Shown: one piece after another, positions 63,911 through 64,000 of the stretch
Layout: each line of letters opens with the position of its first letter
Position numbering within the stretch: position 1 is the stretch's first letter
DNA from: Cyclobacterium amurskyense
Lineage (GTDB): Bacteria; Bacteroidota; Bacteroidia; Cytophagales; Cyclobacteriaceae
Assembly (NCBI RefSeq): GCF_001050135.1
Contig: NZ_CP012040.1
Span: 4,543,001 to 4,607,000 of the forward strand
Direction of reading: 5' to 3'
DNA length: 64,000 nucleotides
Translations under genes and position numbers: made by a program
Notes under the pieces: generated by a model
The model's input: only the letters and a program-made list of their open reading frames with translations
The model's database searches: none
What the model was told of the DNA's origin: nothing

Positions 63911-64000
63911 ATGACTGAACGTTATTCAAAATACTTGACCCATGGTTTAATTTTATTGGTTCTTAATTTGACCCTTGCGGGATTTCAAGGTAATGTTAAG
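63911..64000 (+). CDS. exported protein, 5' end only (partial)
   Basis: An ATG at 63911, 20 bases after the 829-residue gene, opens a frame that runs past the right edge. The 30 visible residues form a signal-peptide-like segment (YLTHGLILLVLNLTLAGFQG). The tight spacing suggests it is the next gene of the right-hand PUL operon. The family cannot be judged from this fragment. Confidence 0.6.
   Translation, partial: MTERYSKYLTHGLILLVLNLTLAGFQGNVK

Noticed and set aside
1..64000. tRNA, rRNA or known riboswitch genes
   Set aside because: No T-loop-like GGTTCRAATCC with matching acceptor stem and no rRNA-like or recognised riboswitch segment was noticed by eye in the intergenic regions; a covariance search was not possible.

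Overview
The window looks like a chromosomal segment of a marine-type Bacteroidota, most likely order Cytophagales, family Cyclobacteriaceae (Cyclobacterium / Algoriphagus / Echinicola-like). This is inferred from the AT-rich DNA, two SusC/SusD pairs, further TonB-dependent receptors with carboxypeptidase-like N-terminal domains, many lipoproteins, a type IX secretion (T9SS) C-terminal sorting domain, SprB-like repeats and a probable DUF4221 lipoprotein. No rRNA, tRNA, CRISPR array, transposase or phage gene was recognised.

Layout. 1-8.3 kb: scattered single genes (amidohydrolase, TonB receptor, DUF4221-like lipoprotein, DUF1080 lipoprotein, Tat-exported nitrilase-type hydrolase). 8.8-12.7 kb: a tight three-gene cell-surface operon (beta-helix-like protein, T9SS-sorted repeat protein, lipocalin-like lipoprotein). 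13.7-15.9 kb: a penicillin-acylase-family gene broken exactly at a perfect 18-bp inverted repeat. 16.1-17.8 kb: D-aminoacylase-like lipoprotein with an altered metal site. 18.7-26.2 kb: first SusC/SusD pair, a sulfatase and an unknown exported protein. 26.7-29.2 kb: YceI / outer-membrane barrel / YceI operon. 29.5-31.9 kb: acetylesterase, CsaA, beta-propeller glycosidase. 32.1-43.5 kb: TonB receptor, DUF6807 lipoprotein, M16 protease, sialidase-like hydrolase, lactonase, and a phosphodiesterase-alkaline phosphatase fusion. 43.7-51.1 kb: YtxH protein, SDR, two Tat-exported Gfo/Idh/MocA oxidoreductases with a sodium:solute symporter, a sugar isomerase and a GDPD. 51.1-64 kb: sulfatase, a 1.1-kb field of seven palindromic repeats, a LacI regulator, then divergently SusC, SusD, sulfatase, an 829-aa protein with an internal duplication, and the start of another exported protein.

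How it works together. The window reads as a carbohydrate-scavenging neighbourhood. Outer-membrane SusCD pairs import oligosaccharides. Exported sulfatases, an acetylesterase, glycosidase-like beta-propellers and a sialidase-like enzyme remove decorations and cleave chains. Oxidoreductases, an isomerase, a lactonase and a symporter process released sugars. The right-hand locus (53.8-64 kb) is the clearest polysaccharide utilisation locus: its LacI-type regulator faces susC across an intergenic region whose middle holds a perfect 18-bp CG-centred palindrome, a likely operator. Three sulfatases in one window point to sulfated, probably algal, glycans.

The most unusual items are the unrecognised 829-aa PUL protein built from two copies of a ~180-residue unit, the palindrome-disrupted acylase gene (a template-switch signature), the seven-copy repeat field before the LacI gene, and a second dispersed palindromic element found at five places.
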